DNA of 64,000 bases from Hyposmocoma kahamanoa (Eukaryota; Arthropoda; Insecta; Lepidoptera; Cosmopterigidae), in assembly GCF_003589595.1 (NCBI RefSeq), contig NW_020653852.1, positions 5,312,255 through 5,376,254 of the forward strand. Reading direction: 5' to 3'. Made by a program: the position numbers and the translations under genes. The notes below the pieces were generated by a model, which saw only the letters and a program-made list of their open reading frames with translations, was not told where the DNA came from and searched no databases. Below, piece by piece: positions 57,001-64,000 of the stretch. Each line of letters begins with the position of its first letter. Positions within the stretch are counted from its first letter, which is position 1.

Positions 57001-59527
57001 GCAAGAGAAACGTTAGCACAACTTGCATGTTTTCGGCAAATACATCGTAAGTATTTATATAAATCTAGCGTAACGATTGTTAAATCATGTAAAGCTGATA
57101 AACAGTGGCAAGTTTAATGTATTTCAAAATTCTTATGAAACTATCTGTTCTAAGAGCTCAATACATTTGACTCAAAATAAAGTATGTTTCTCTTATCCCT
57201 GACTATAACTACATACTGCCACACAGATTCGAACAGTCTTTAGGATCATCGTCATCACCCATAGGCTCAATTTATATCGCGGCGGAACGGAATGGAAGCG
57301 AATTTTTGTAACTATACCTATTGTATATAGAATAATTAACTTTATGGTCTGCGCGAGCATTCTCGAGCCTGCGCAAGGATTACGCGGAAGATTTTGGCTC
57401 GTATCTAGTTTGTACATTACACAATTGACCATAAAGTTCATTGTACTATATACCCGATATAAATTGGGCCATAGGATCCATCCAAGCTCTGCGAAGCGCC
57501 TAAAAAAACTGAACTACATAGTTTAATAAAATCTAGTTCAAACGTGATTCTTATAGTTGAGACAAACTCGCAACCGAAAAATACTAATACAATTATTAAT
57601 ACAAAGATCGAACACTCAGAAAAAATTCCTTCGATCCGGTCGGATTCGAACCGACGTCTTCTTGCATACCGTGCTAGACGCTATATCAAGCCACTAAGTA
57701 TTAATAATTATAATAAACTAGTGGAGTAATTTCACAAAAAATAATTGAATATCAATTCAATAAAAATTTAATTAATAATAGGGGTTAAAGTATGAAATTG
57801 CCGATTTGTACTGAAAATCTAAATTGTTTATTTTTTAAATTTTTAACAAATTTATTTAATCAAAATAGTTGCCATTATTATCTATACATTGCTGCCATCT
57901 AATGGGAAGGTTATCAATGCCTTTGCGATAGAACTCCGACGATCGAGACTGCACAAACTGTGTGAAAGCATTTTGTACTGCCTCCTGGGAAGAAAACTTC
58001 TTGTCACGTAGATAATTGTCCAAATCACGAAAAAAATGGTAGTCCGTTGGAGCAAGGTCTGGTGAATACGGAGGATGACGAATGGTTTCTAACTGCAGTT
58101 CCTGAAGGGTCAAAATGGTTTCTCGTGCTGTGTGAGGTCTCGCGTTGTCGTGGAGCAATAATGGTGAAGATCGATTCATGAGTCGGGGCTGTTTTACTGC
58201 TAGTTTTGTCAACATGGTTCGGAGTTCAGCACAATAGACATCTGCCGTTATTGCTTGACCAGATCGGAGAAAACTATAGTGAATAACACCATGCTGAGAC
58301 CACCAAACAGTTACCATTACCTTTTTATTGGTAAGTTTTGCTTTAGGACACTGTTGTGGCATTTGACCTGGGGTCAGCCATTGCATTTTTCTTTTCCGGT
58401 TATCATAAAGAATCCACTTTTCATCACATGTTACAATTCGATCCAATATTCCTTCATTTCTGTACCGGTTCAACAAGGCAACACAAGTTTCAACACGCGT
58501 TTCTTTCTGCAGATCAGTCAAATCATGAGGCACCCATTTTTCGTATTTTTTTATTTTATTGATTTGACGCAAGTGAGTCAATATTGTGGGTAAGGTAACG
58601 TTAAACCATGCCGCTAATTCCTGGGTAGTTTGACTAGGATCGGCTTCCACTATCTCTCTTAATTCATCGTTATTCACCTGTGTGGGCGGTCTCCTCGTGG
58701 CTCGTTCTTTAAGTCGAAATTTCCATCACGAAAGCGTTTAAACCAAAATCGCACGGTGCGTTCATTAGTAGACCCCTCTCCAAACGCAGCATTGATATTG
58801 CGGGCTGTTTCTGCCGCGTTAGTTCCGCGTCGGAACTCGTATTCAAAAATCACTCGAATTTTCGCAGTATCTATCTTTCTTGTCTAAATTGAATAACAAA
58901 AACAATTGAAAGTCGATATTCAAATGTTTCAAATTTAAAAAAAAAAAAATCACAGAAACCATTTGAAAAAAGTTTCATTTGAAAACCTCAAACCATGAAG
59001 ATTCTATGAAAATTCAAAGAACCTATTGCAATAAAACGGCAATTTCATACTTTAACCCCTAATACTAATACACTCAATTTTCTAATTACTTACAGGAGGC
59101 CCTAGTCTTCGCAGGACGCGAGCTAGAGATCCAGTTCCGCATGTCACGGCCGCTGGCGGACTTTATGGCCACGCTGCACAAGAACGGCGTCGACGAGAAA
59201 CGCCTCTCCAAATACGTGCAACAGAATGTATCTGATGACATCGTGTCGTTTTATATAACTTTCCCTGAAGAAGGTTAGTTATTTGAAAAATTGCCAGTGG
59301 AACCACACAATACCAAACAACTTCCATGCCAAAAAAACTAACCCAATTACAAAGAAGCATTTATCTCAACTTCAACATTCTTCTTTATAGGTCAATACGG
59401 GTTGGACATCTACACTCGCGAACGAGGTGGTCCTACGGCGATTCATCAAAATGGCTCCACGGAGAAAGAAAAACATCTTCTGACTCACTGTTGCAAGTAC
59501 CTTATTAACAGCAGTAAGAGAAACTGA
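47936..59527 (+). CDS. Hil: Hillarin (LIM/transglutaminase-like cytoskeletal protein), 5'-incomplete, 10 exons found
   Basis: Exons: 47936-48052, 49129-49328, 52567-52789, 53879-54105, 54451-54669, 55112-55320, 55522-55652, 56304-56561, 59096-59273, 59391-59527. All introns are GT-AG, phases agree across every junction, and the joined frame is 632 codons plus TGA. Residues 1-125 are a charged coiled coil (LEMKHRQEEDDLYRKF, LEKNMTLRR, RKMLEHER). A Pro-rich linker follows at about 152-165. Residues 181-330 form a transglutaminase-like core (EKARTIFRWI, HGTESYHVLFKRLC, SYAGLHCVVIKGY, NAVYVAGAWRFVQCNWGAR). The C-terminal KY/hillarin-type region ends LLTHCCKYLINSSKRN. Animal hillarins have an N-terminal LIM domain and roughly 200 residues before the first exon seen here; those exons were not found. 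Hillarin is known as a cytoskeleton/septin-associated protein in fly and leech. The catalytic Cys, His and Asp positions appear to be Thr244, Asn287 and Gln302, suggesting a scaffold rather than an enzyme. Confidence 0.95.
49129..49328 (+). CDS. Hil: Hillarin exon 2 of those found (coiled coil)
   Basis: 200 bp after a TTATTTTCCAG acceptor, ending in phase 2 before GTAAAA. It encodes DEWERELERLTNRFQQEMQ, then KNMTLRRDKKKESLTRKML and the end of the coiled coil. The split AG|G codon completes Arg with the next exon. Confidence 0.93.
49383..49562 (+). mobile_element. tRNA-derived SINE, family C, in a hillarin intron
   Basis: Head with internal deletion (CTACCTCCGTGGCCATCTCT), box B GGTTCGAACCCCGC, body TATCTCGGGTCTGGGTGTTT to CAATCGGAACAACGTGAGTG. 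Confidence 0.8.
49985..50135. mobile_element. Partial MITE of the GGGCCCGAAAC family, in a hillarin intron
   Basis: CTTTTCAGATCTAAAAAGCG followed by AACAAACCAACGTTTCGGGC and CCCTTTACTGATCCCATG, related to the copy at 3266-3442. A second half is present in inverted orientation (CATGGGTGAC...). Confidence 0.6.
50725..51012 (-). repeat. Repeat family GTTCGTCCCGTC, in a hillarin intron
   Basis: Inverted blocks from GATACTCCGAGATTTAAATA to GAGCTCAACTGCTACTAAAT. The beginning (GGCACGACTTGTTCGTCCCG) is in the plus orientation, so ends are rearranged. Confidence 0.65.
52143..52468 (-). mobile_element. tRNA-derived SINE, family A, partial tandem dimer in a hillarin intron
   Basis: A full copy (52258-52468; head with GCCTCCGTGGCCGAACTG, box B GGTTCAATTCC) is followed on the minus strand by a second partial body (52143-52257) with the same CACTAGGGAAACCCTGTGTC stretch. 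About 100 bp upstream of hillarin exon 3. Confidence 0.85.
52567..52789 (+). CDS. Hil: Hillarin exon 3 of those found (end of coiled coil, Pro-rich linker)
   Basis: 223 bp between TTTCTTACAG and GTTAGT. It encodes the last part of the helix (LVEKQSHEMMELIQERRSEY), a Pro-rich hinge (PPYPARAPPPQPP), and the SKFHIYTDPIEFADVDKIAI segment leading into the transglutaminase-like core. Ends in phase 0. Confidence 0.95.
53040..53490. repeat. Minisatellite in a hillarin intron, ending in its own inverted copy
   Basis: Variants of CCCTACACTAACTGAGAAAA with GAGCATCAGCT or GAACTC spacers repeat about ten times from 53055 to 53405. Near 53407 the array turns round: GAGCATCGGCTC is the centre, and inverted units run to about 53480. 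It lies in the intron before the transglutaminase-like exons. Confidence 0.85.
53497..53572. repeat. Short inverted repeat beside the minisatellite
   Basis: GATGAACATATGGACGGCTG and a near-complement ending CTGTCTATATGTTCATC pair around a short loop. Part of the hillarin intron; possibly a MITE remnant. Confidence 0.6.
53879..54105 (+). CDS. Hil: Hillarin exon 4 of those found (transglutaminase-like core, first half)
   Basis: 227 bp between TTATGTTGCAG and GTAAGA. It encodes VAQEDQKTFTDLVRQLVG, EKARTIFRWITVKNL and HGTESYHVLFKRLC. The usual active-site Cys of the family aligns with the Thr of HGTESY. Confidence 0.95.
54451..54669 (+). CDS. Hil: Hillarin exon 5 of those found (transglutaminase-like core, second half)
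   Basis: 219 bp between TTATCGTATAG and GTAAGT. It encodes SYAGLHCVVIKGYSKSAGYQ and NSWNAVYVAGAWRFVQCNWG. The usual HAW and D-x-x-W active-site motifs read NSW and Q-C-N-W. A long foldback begins about 31 bp after this exon. Confidence 0.95.
54701..54874. repeat. 174-bp foldback in a hillarin intron
   Basis: Outer arms GGGTCGTATTCCAGAACTCT and its complement AGAGTTCTAGAATACGACCC continue inward for about 75 bp with few mismatches, leaving a small central part. Typical of a snapback MITE; the transcript would form a long hairpin 31 bp after the donor. No clear target duplication seen. Confidence 0.85.
55112..55320 (+). CDS. Hil: Hillarin exon 6 of those found
   Basis: 209 bp between AAAATTCCAG and GTAAGC. 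It encodes YEYDDHYFLTDPREFIYEFF and RYGLYFSDPNTKAVMYTDST. The reading frame continues open past the donor for 38 codons into the short 201-bp intron, so intron retention would extend the protein before stopping. Confidence 0.94.
55522..55652 (+). CDS. Hil: Hillarin exon 7 of those found
   Basis: 131 bp between CCGTTTGCAG and GTACAA. It encodes GAATMRIAMPAHMQSSLIFH and SLKRFVMQ, part of the C-terminal beta-rich region shared by hillarin and KY-type proteins. Enters in phase 1, leaves in phase 0. Confidence 0.93.
55828..56225. repeat. About 400-bp dispersed repeat, family G, in a hillarin intron
   Basis: CAAATGGCTTTAGTTGATTC, GAGTGAAAACACGATTTCTA, AACTTACCTCGAAATTTTAC and GATTCAGTACGGGAAACATT match the copies at 30080 and 34117. 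It fills most of the intron before exon 8. Confidence 0.8.
56304..56561 (+). CDS. Hil: Hillarin exon 8 of those found
   Basis: 258 bp, 86 codons, between CTTCCTTTACAG and GTAAAT. It encodes SVVGNVVSFRVHAPCSGAFL, the EPMKFKSVCKFKICCAELQ segment and CASGEWGPTKATRLFGLVP. Cysteine-rich and strongly hillarin-like. The intron after it holds a mariner element. Confidence 0.95.
57262..57480. repeat. Inverted-ended dispersed repeat (relative at 5170-5340)
   Basis: ATAGGCTCAATTTATATCG and CGATATAAATTGGGCCATAG are inverted ends; inside, AACTTTATGGTC pairs with GACCATAAAGTT. GCTCGTATCTAGTTTGTACA and TTACACAA recur at 5269-5292, indicating a family. Lies in a hillarin intron. Confidence 0.6.
57589..57735 (-). 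mobile_element. tRNA-derived SINE, family B, in a hillarin intron
   Basis: ATTAATACAAAGATCGAACA, box B complement GGATTCGAACCGACG, truncated head (CTATATCAAGCCAC). About 45 bp before the mariner element in the same intron. Confidence 0.8.
57781..59059 (-). mobile_element. Mariner element (DD34D), 1279 bp, intact ends, inserted in a hillarin intron
   Basis: Perfect 23-bp terminal inverted repeats start GGGGTTAAAGTATGAAATTG at both ends and are flanked by TA at 57779-57780 and 59060-59061, the expected mariner target duplication. Length is typical of the family. It carries one transposase reading frame, antisense to hillarin, broken by a frameshift. Clean ends and largely intact coding suggest a fairly recent insertion (inference). 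Confidence 0.95.
57856..58883 (-). pseudogene. Mariner transposase, frameshifted
   Basis: The intact 273-codon part (57856-58677) has the mariner catalytic blocks TCDEKWILYDN, LLHDNARPHTARE and YSPDLAPTDYHFFRDL. There are exactly 34 residues between the second and third Asp, giving DD34D, and the linker motif WVPHDLTDLQKE is present. The N-terminal helix-turn-helix part (AKIRVIFEYEFRRGTNAAE, then NERTVRFWFKRFRDGNF) lies upstream in another frame, up to a stop at 58884-58886. The frames part near 58690, in the stretch coding RGxRP, consistent with loss of one base. No start Met is seen in the upstream frame. Probably cannot make full transposase. Confidence 0.93.
59096..59273 (+). CDS. Hil: Hillarin exon 9 of those found
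   Basis: 178 bp between ATTACTTACAG and GTTAGT. It encodes EALVFAGRELEIQFRMSRPL, then DFMATLHKNGVDEKRLSKY and DDIVSFYITFPEEG. Its acceptor lies only 36 bp beyond the end of the mariner insertion. Confidence 0.95.
59391..59527 (+). CDS. Hil: Hillarin last exon
   Basis: 137 bp after a TTCTTTATAG acceptor, to TGA at 59525-59527. It encodes GQYGLDIYTRERGG, a short variable stretch, and the conserved C terminus EKHLLTHCCKYLINSSKRN. A canonical AATAAA follows 116 bp after the stop. Confidence 0.95.
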
Positions 59528-59642
59528 CACTTGATTAACGTAGGAACGGAAACCTACATTATTGAAAACTTATTTAAAATTTAATTTAAAAAAAACGTTA
59601 AACCATTTTGGGCATCATTTTTTTCATCAAAAACTTCATATA

Positions 59643-59648
59643 AATAAA
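59643..59648 (+). terminator. Poly(A) signal AATAAA for hillarin
   Basis: First AATAAA after the hillarin stop, 116 bp downstream. A second AATAAA lies at 59710-59715. Which is used is not visible from sequence. Confidence 0.55.
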
Positions 59649-60969
59649 AAATATTAACATCGAAATTAGAGACGGAATAATGTTAATTCTGTTATCTATG
59701 AAAAAATTAAATAAATCTCGTTCTTCGGGACTTCCGTAATTCAGTTAAGTTTAAATATAATCCTCTTTTATTAAGCAGAGTTTGATAAAATGAAATTTGA
59801 CTTTGGCTAAGCAAAAATGATGAACTAAGCAAGTTTTTCGTATTTACAAAACGAACTTATACCTACCTATATAAGCAATAAATCCAGCGCGTAACTAATG
59901 TGCCCAGTTTTCTTCTTAAAGGATGGTAAAAAATAAAGGAAATTAAATTCAAGGGGAATATGACAACTGCTCTAAGGCTAACTGCTGAAATCTAGTTCGA
60001 TAATCTCTTGGATAGTACCTTTTTCTTTTTTCTTTCTATATACTATTTTTATTTACTTTTTAAATTAAAATTTCGATGTTTTCTTGCGTAATTATTATAC
60101 GCCTGTAATAGTATAACTTGTATTTATTGTTCTGTGGGTATAACTTACAAATTTATATGACAAAACTGTGCAAGTTTCTCTGTGTATGTGCACGGTCTAT
60201 CTAAATAAATGAAATTAAACTTTGAGGTTAGTTCGCACTTCGGAATTTCTTGCTTAAACTTTGACAAACTACGTTTTGTCAATAAAATAAAAAACTTACT
60301 AAGCTCGCCATTTTTGTTTAATCGAAATCAAAATTCATTTCATAAACCTCAGCCTTATTATCTTGTTCAATGTATAAAATGTAGTGCTATTTCATATTCT
60401 TAGACTACTATGCATTAAGATTATGCATCAGACATTTATGATAAAATATTGAACCTACAATAACTTTAAATAAGGAGAGAGAGACGGTAATATTTTTCAC
60501 TGTTCTATCCATAAAGAAATACGAAATGTTTCATGAGATAAATAAGGAAAAAACATCCTTCTTTGTTTTATACCATAACAATTAATATCGGTGAATCCAT
60601 CTATTACCCCTGTAATATTTTACTCTAGTACAATAATCACGCTGTTGAAAGTTATGCAGGGGAATAATGCAAGGGAACTTTGCAGATGGACAAACCAAAA
60701 TCTTTTAGATACAGTCGATGCCCTAAAATACTTGAGTCTTGTAGTGCGTTTATGGTTGAAAACTGTATTCTGTATTGAATTCAGTATAAAATACGTTAAA
60801 GACCAATTTGGCCTAAAAATGTCTTAAATAATAATTCACTAACGATGCAATAAGGAAGTCACACTAAAATGAATTTTACGGCTCACTTGTTAAAGATTAA
60901 GTTTGTTTAACATTTTTCTTCACACTTATTGACTCAGAATCAAATAGTCGGTACAGAATCAGAGGCCTG

Positions 60970-61105
60970 AGCGTAAATGTGTAACTACCGCTTTTGCGTT
61001 AAGATTTTTATTTAGAACTTAATTTATATATTTATAAGGTTTAAATTAAAACTTAACGCAAACGCGATAGTTGAGTTTATATATTTGAAAACTTACACTA
61101 AGGCC
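60970..61105. repeat. Hairpin MITE (also at 4690-4820)
   Basis: AACTACCGCTTTTGCGTTAA pairs with TTAACGCAAACGCGATAGTT around about 50 AT-rich bases; outer TGTAA... and ...TTACAC parts also pair. Confidence 0.65.
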
Positions 61106-61929
61106 CCTGGTATTGTAGGGCATCGACTGTACGTGTATTTTATAAAAAAAAAAGAAGTTATACCCAAATGTAGATAAGTACATAATTTTAATCTTAATGT
61201 TAGTATTAATAACAATCCGTCCATTGGAAATATTCGTTTATTGATGATAATACGCTAATTATACAATTCATTGTCACATTGTAAATGTTATCGGACATTT
61301 TGAATCATAAAAAAATATAATTAAAATTATAAAAATTTGAAAAAATGTTGTGCTTCGGCAATCTGATTGCTTTTTAATATTACTTTGTATAAATCTAGGG
61401 TATTACTATAAGTTTTAGATGACAGAACCAATTTACAGGTACATAATAAAACTGTCACAACCAGTGTTCATTCAATAGAGACCATTGTATCAAACGTTGC
61501 GACGCGTAAATCACTTTTAAGGGTTTCTGCGTTTATTACAACGACGACCAGTTAAGGTTGACATCGCCTAAGTAAAGGATAGCCTGGCTATAGCCTTGCT
61601 GTGTAAGGATCATACCGAGACCAAACAAACGTTTGATACGGAGTGGTTATACTTAGTATTCTACGCTTACTTAATAACAATCTTAAAATAGATTGCTATA
61701 TTTTATTATCCCTATATCTTATAGAACGCACAAAATGAAATGCAGCAATTTATATTAAATTAACTATAAAACTTAGAACTAAGAGATACATTATATTTTT
61801 TTTATTTATATTGTATTTTTTATTTAATAAACACGGCAATATGTAAATTTTATAAAATATATGGCATGTTACTTTTCTAAAATTCTGTTTTGATTCCTTA
61901 AATCAACTTTTTTTAATATTAGACCCTAT

Positions 61930-62045
61930 GTAGACGACAGACAATCGTTTGAGATTCTTTGCCTCCCGAAAAATTGATTGATCGTTTGAGATTCTTAACC
62001 CCTCGAAAAAGTTATTAATCGTTTAAAATTCTTTGCTTTCTTAAC
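61930..62045. repeat. Three degenerate tandem units of about 45 bp
   Basis: ATCGTTTGAGATTCTTTGCC, ATCGTTTGAGATTCTTAACC and ATCGTTTAAAATTCTTTGCT recur with CGAAAAA spacers. Non-coding. Confidence 0.7.
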
Positions 62046-63499
62046 TTGATAATAAAAAGGTTTTTTTTTTCAATGTTGTGAAATTTTCGCTATACCAGTT
62101 TATTTTATATTTATAATTCACGCTAACTAAAACTTCAAAAGATAATAATATTTCTAAGCATGGAACATAAATAAATATCCTTCGAAATCACAGTTTTCCA
62201 ATTTTTCAGGAGTTCTCGGGAATTTTTCCGCAAAAATTTCCACTGTTTGAATTTTTTTATATTAAGATATTACCCACAGTAATCATTAGTACCATTTTTC
62301 ACTAAACAACTAGTCGCGGGTGACGTCATAGAGGCTAATTTTTACTTCAAATCACGGCCGCGTTAATGGGTATAGTGTAATGAATGACTTATTTTATTTG
62401 AATAAATAACGAGTCCACTAGCCGTCGCTTAATGGGAAATGCGTGTTAGAAACCGCAACTAGTTTCGAGCACAGCGGAACATTGCGGTTTTTTGACGTAG
62501 TTATTTTGAAACAAAATATTTATTATCATAAATATATTTGAATTTTTTAATAGTTGAATTTTTCATGAAAAGTAGTCATAATCACGTTAGTCGAAGGAAG
62601 TTGCGGTTATATCAGTCAGACCATAGATTAGATGCTAAATTTATGAGTCAAACGGTGGTTCTGGGTGCCTCGGGGCCGAAGAGAATAGCGTGCAAAAACG
62701 CAGTAGATGATTATGTAACGGTAATGATTAAAAATAAGAGAGTCAGCCTTTACCTTAACTGTGCATCGTTTATATTGGGCCTAACGTAACAGAATAGTAT
62801 AACGTTAGTTTTCACATACACGAAAAGTTAAAAAGGAGACCTTTACAAGATTTTATTGAATATTCTAAATGTACAACTTAAAAGTTACTCTATAACTAAA
62901 TTTTTAAAGTCGAAAGCACCTTATCAAAAGGACGGTTATTCCTTACAACTAATGTTTGATGTCACGCCAAATACATATGTCAAACAGACTGAACACGAGT
63001 CAAGTATAGGTTTGTGTATTAATACCTATAGCACACGCCTCTTCTTCAGTATGATTCAGATGTTTTGGAGTTACCTAGAAAAGGGGGTGGTTTGGTATCG
63101 CAGCCAGAATAAGGTTTTATAGGAAAATCAATCAAAAAATTAACAATTTATTTAACTCGTCACGCGTACCTACTATACTACAAATTTTATAGGATGATCC
63201 CTGTGACACTTCATTTGACGTTTTCATAGGGATGAGGTAAAGTCGATATATAGATTTTTGAAGCAAAGGTCCTCTCTTATACAACCTTGTATAATATTAC
63301 GGATTTAAAAAACATAACAATTGTGTTTTTAAAATAATGAACTCCCATGAATTGTATATAAATAATATTTATTTTATTTTTGACATTCGATCCGACATTT
63401 CTATGGAGTAGGTACCGGAGAAGAAATAAATTAAATGTAAATGCACTCTGTTTACGATTCAATAGCCATCGCCAGCGATAGGTGAACAATCAACAATCA

Positions 63500-63690
63500 G
63501 CAACCAAATTAGCGTGATTTAGGGGAATCTATTGTAATCAGTCCACAGACAACATAAATTAATGCTTACTATGCAAAAATAAAAGTCGTAGCCATTGAAA
63601 TAACAAAGTAATAACGTTAAATCAGTCTTGTGGGAAATTTGGTTTGGTGCACATATACGCGCCTTTTACAATACTACATACGCGGATTTT
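63500..63690. repeat. Dispersed repeat (also at 13268-13465)
   Basis: Second copy, same orientation, sharing GCCATTGAAATAACAAAGTA and TACTACATACGCGGA. Unidentified. Confidence 0.8.
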
Positions 63691-64000
63691 CACTATCCCC
63701 GACGTTATATATATATATTCGTTAAATTATCGAAAACTTTTTATCGATATACCTCATCTCTAGTAAATGCAGTCTAATGAAGTAACCTTTGTACGTTGCC
63801 GTAAAAATAAATAAATATTTGAAAAAAAAATGTTTCTCTTCTCATTTCTCACTAATTTGGTGTTACTTTTACTTTAATTTTATGTATTTGCTTAGACAAA
63901 AGTTATTCACTTAAGCGAGACTTATAAAAATAGTCTATAAAATACGTAAATTAGTAGACGTCGTTACAAGGTTATATTATGTAGAATTTTGTGAAGTGTC

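Larger units (their letters stand above)
59730..62500. other. Intergenic after hillarin, no gene recognised
   Basis: AT-rich DNA with one hairpin MITE (60970) and a small tandem repeat (61930). Open frames of 60-80 codons are not recognisable. Confidence 0.55.

Noticed and set aside
62538..63122. Two open frames of 83 and 88 codons
   Set aside because: No domain, no conserved motif, and no splice or poly(A) context; cannot be supported as genes.
1..64000. CRISPR arrays, bacterial-type operons, riboswitches, viral genes
   Set aside because: No regularly spaced identical repeats with unique spacers, no ribosome-binding-site-led gene strings and no recognisable viral coding region were seen; the DNA is eukaryotic.

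Overview
The window is AT-rich eukaryotic DNA that looks like an insect genome, most probably Lepidoptera. That is an inference from three things: two arthropod-like genes, one of them with compact exons and canonical GT-AG introns; many tRNA-derived SINEs, small foldback/MITE elements, a mariner copy, and Jockey-like and RTE-like LINE relics; and repeat tails I know from moth and butterfly genomes. There is a 10-base N gap at 45037-45046. I cannot name the species.

Only two loci are confidently host genes. On the minus strand, 37991-39664 is one uninterrupted 557-codon ORF for the mitochondrial beta subunit of 3-methylcrotonyl-CoA carboxylase (leucine breakdown). On the plus strand, 47936-59527 holds ten exons that join in frame into 632 codons of hillarin, a cytoskeletal transglutaminase-like protein. 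Its 5' exons (expected N-terminal LIM domain) were not found. All three catalytic positions of the transglutaminase fold appear to be replaced, so this is probably a pseudoenzyme. The two genes are divergently oriented, about 8.3 kb apart, and have no evident functional link. A third, tentative locus is a single THAP-type zinc-finger first exon at 24493-24563 ending at a consensus splice donor.

Region by region: 1-24 kb is gene-poor repeat mosaic (SINEs, foldbacks, a 1.2-kb long-inverted-repeat element near 9.0-10.2 kb, a transposase relic near 21.2 kb). 23-37 kb adds several Jockey-like and one RTE-like LINE relics and nested hAT-type MITEs. 37.9-39.7 kb is the carboxylase gene. 40-47.9 kb is repeat-rich intergenic DNA with complex inverted/direct repeats, a tandem array holding the gap, and a GC-rich TA-flanked element next to a 24-bp derivative consisting only of the ends of a hAT-type MITE. 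47.9-59.5 kb is hillarin, whose introns carry SINEs, foldbacks, a minisatellite and a 1279-bp mariner that ends 36 bp before an exon. 59.6-64 kb is intergenic with a few repeats.

I found no CRISPR, operon-like or otherwise unprecedented system. The most distinctive signals are the internally consistent hAT-type MITE family with exact 8-bp target-site duplications, the mariner beside a splice acceptor, the orphan THAP exon, and the inactive-looking catalytic triad of hillarin.
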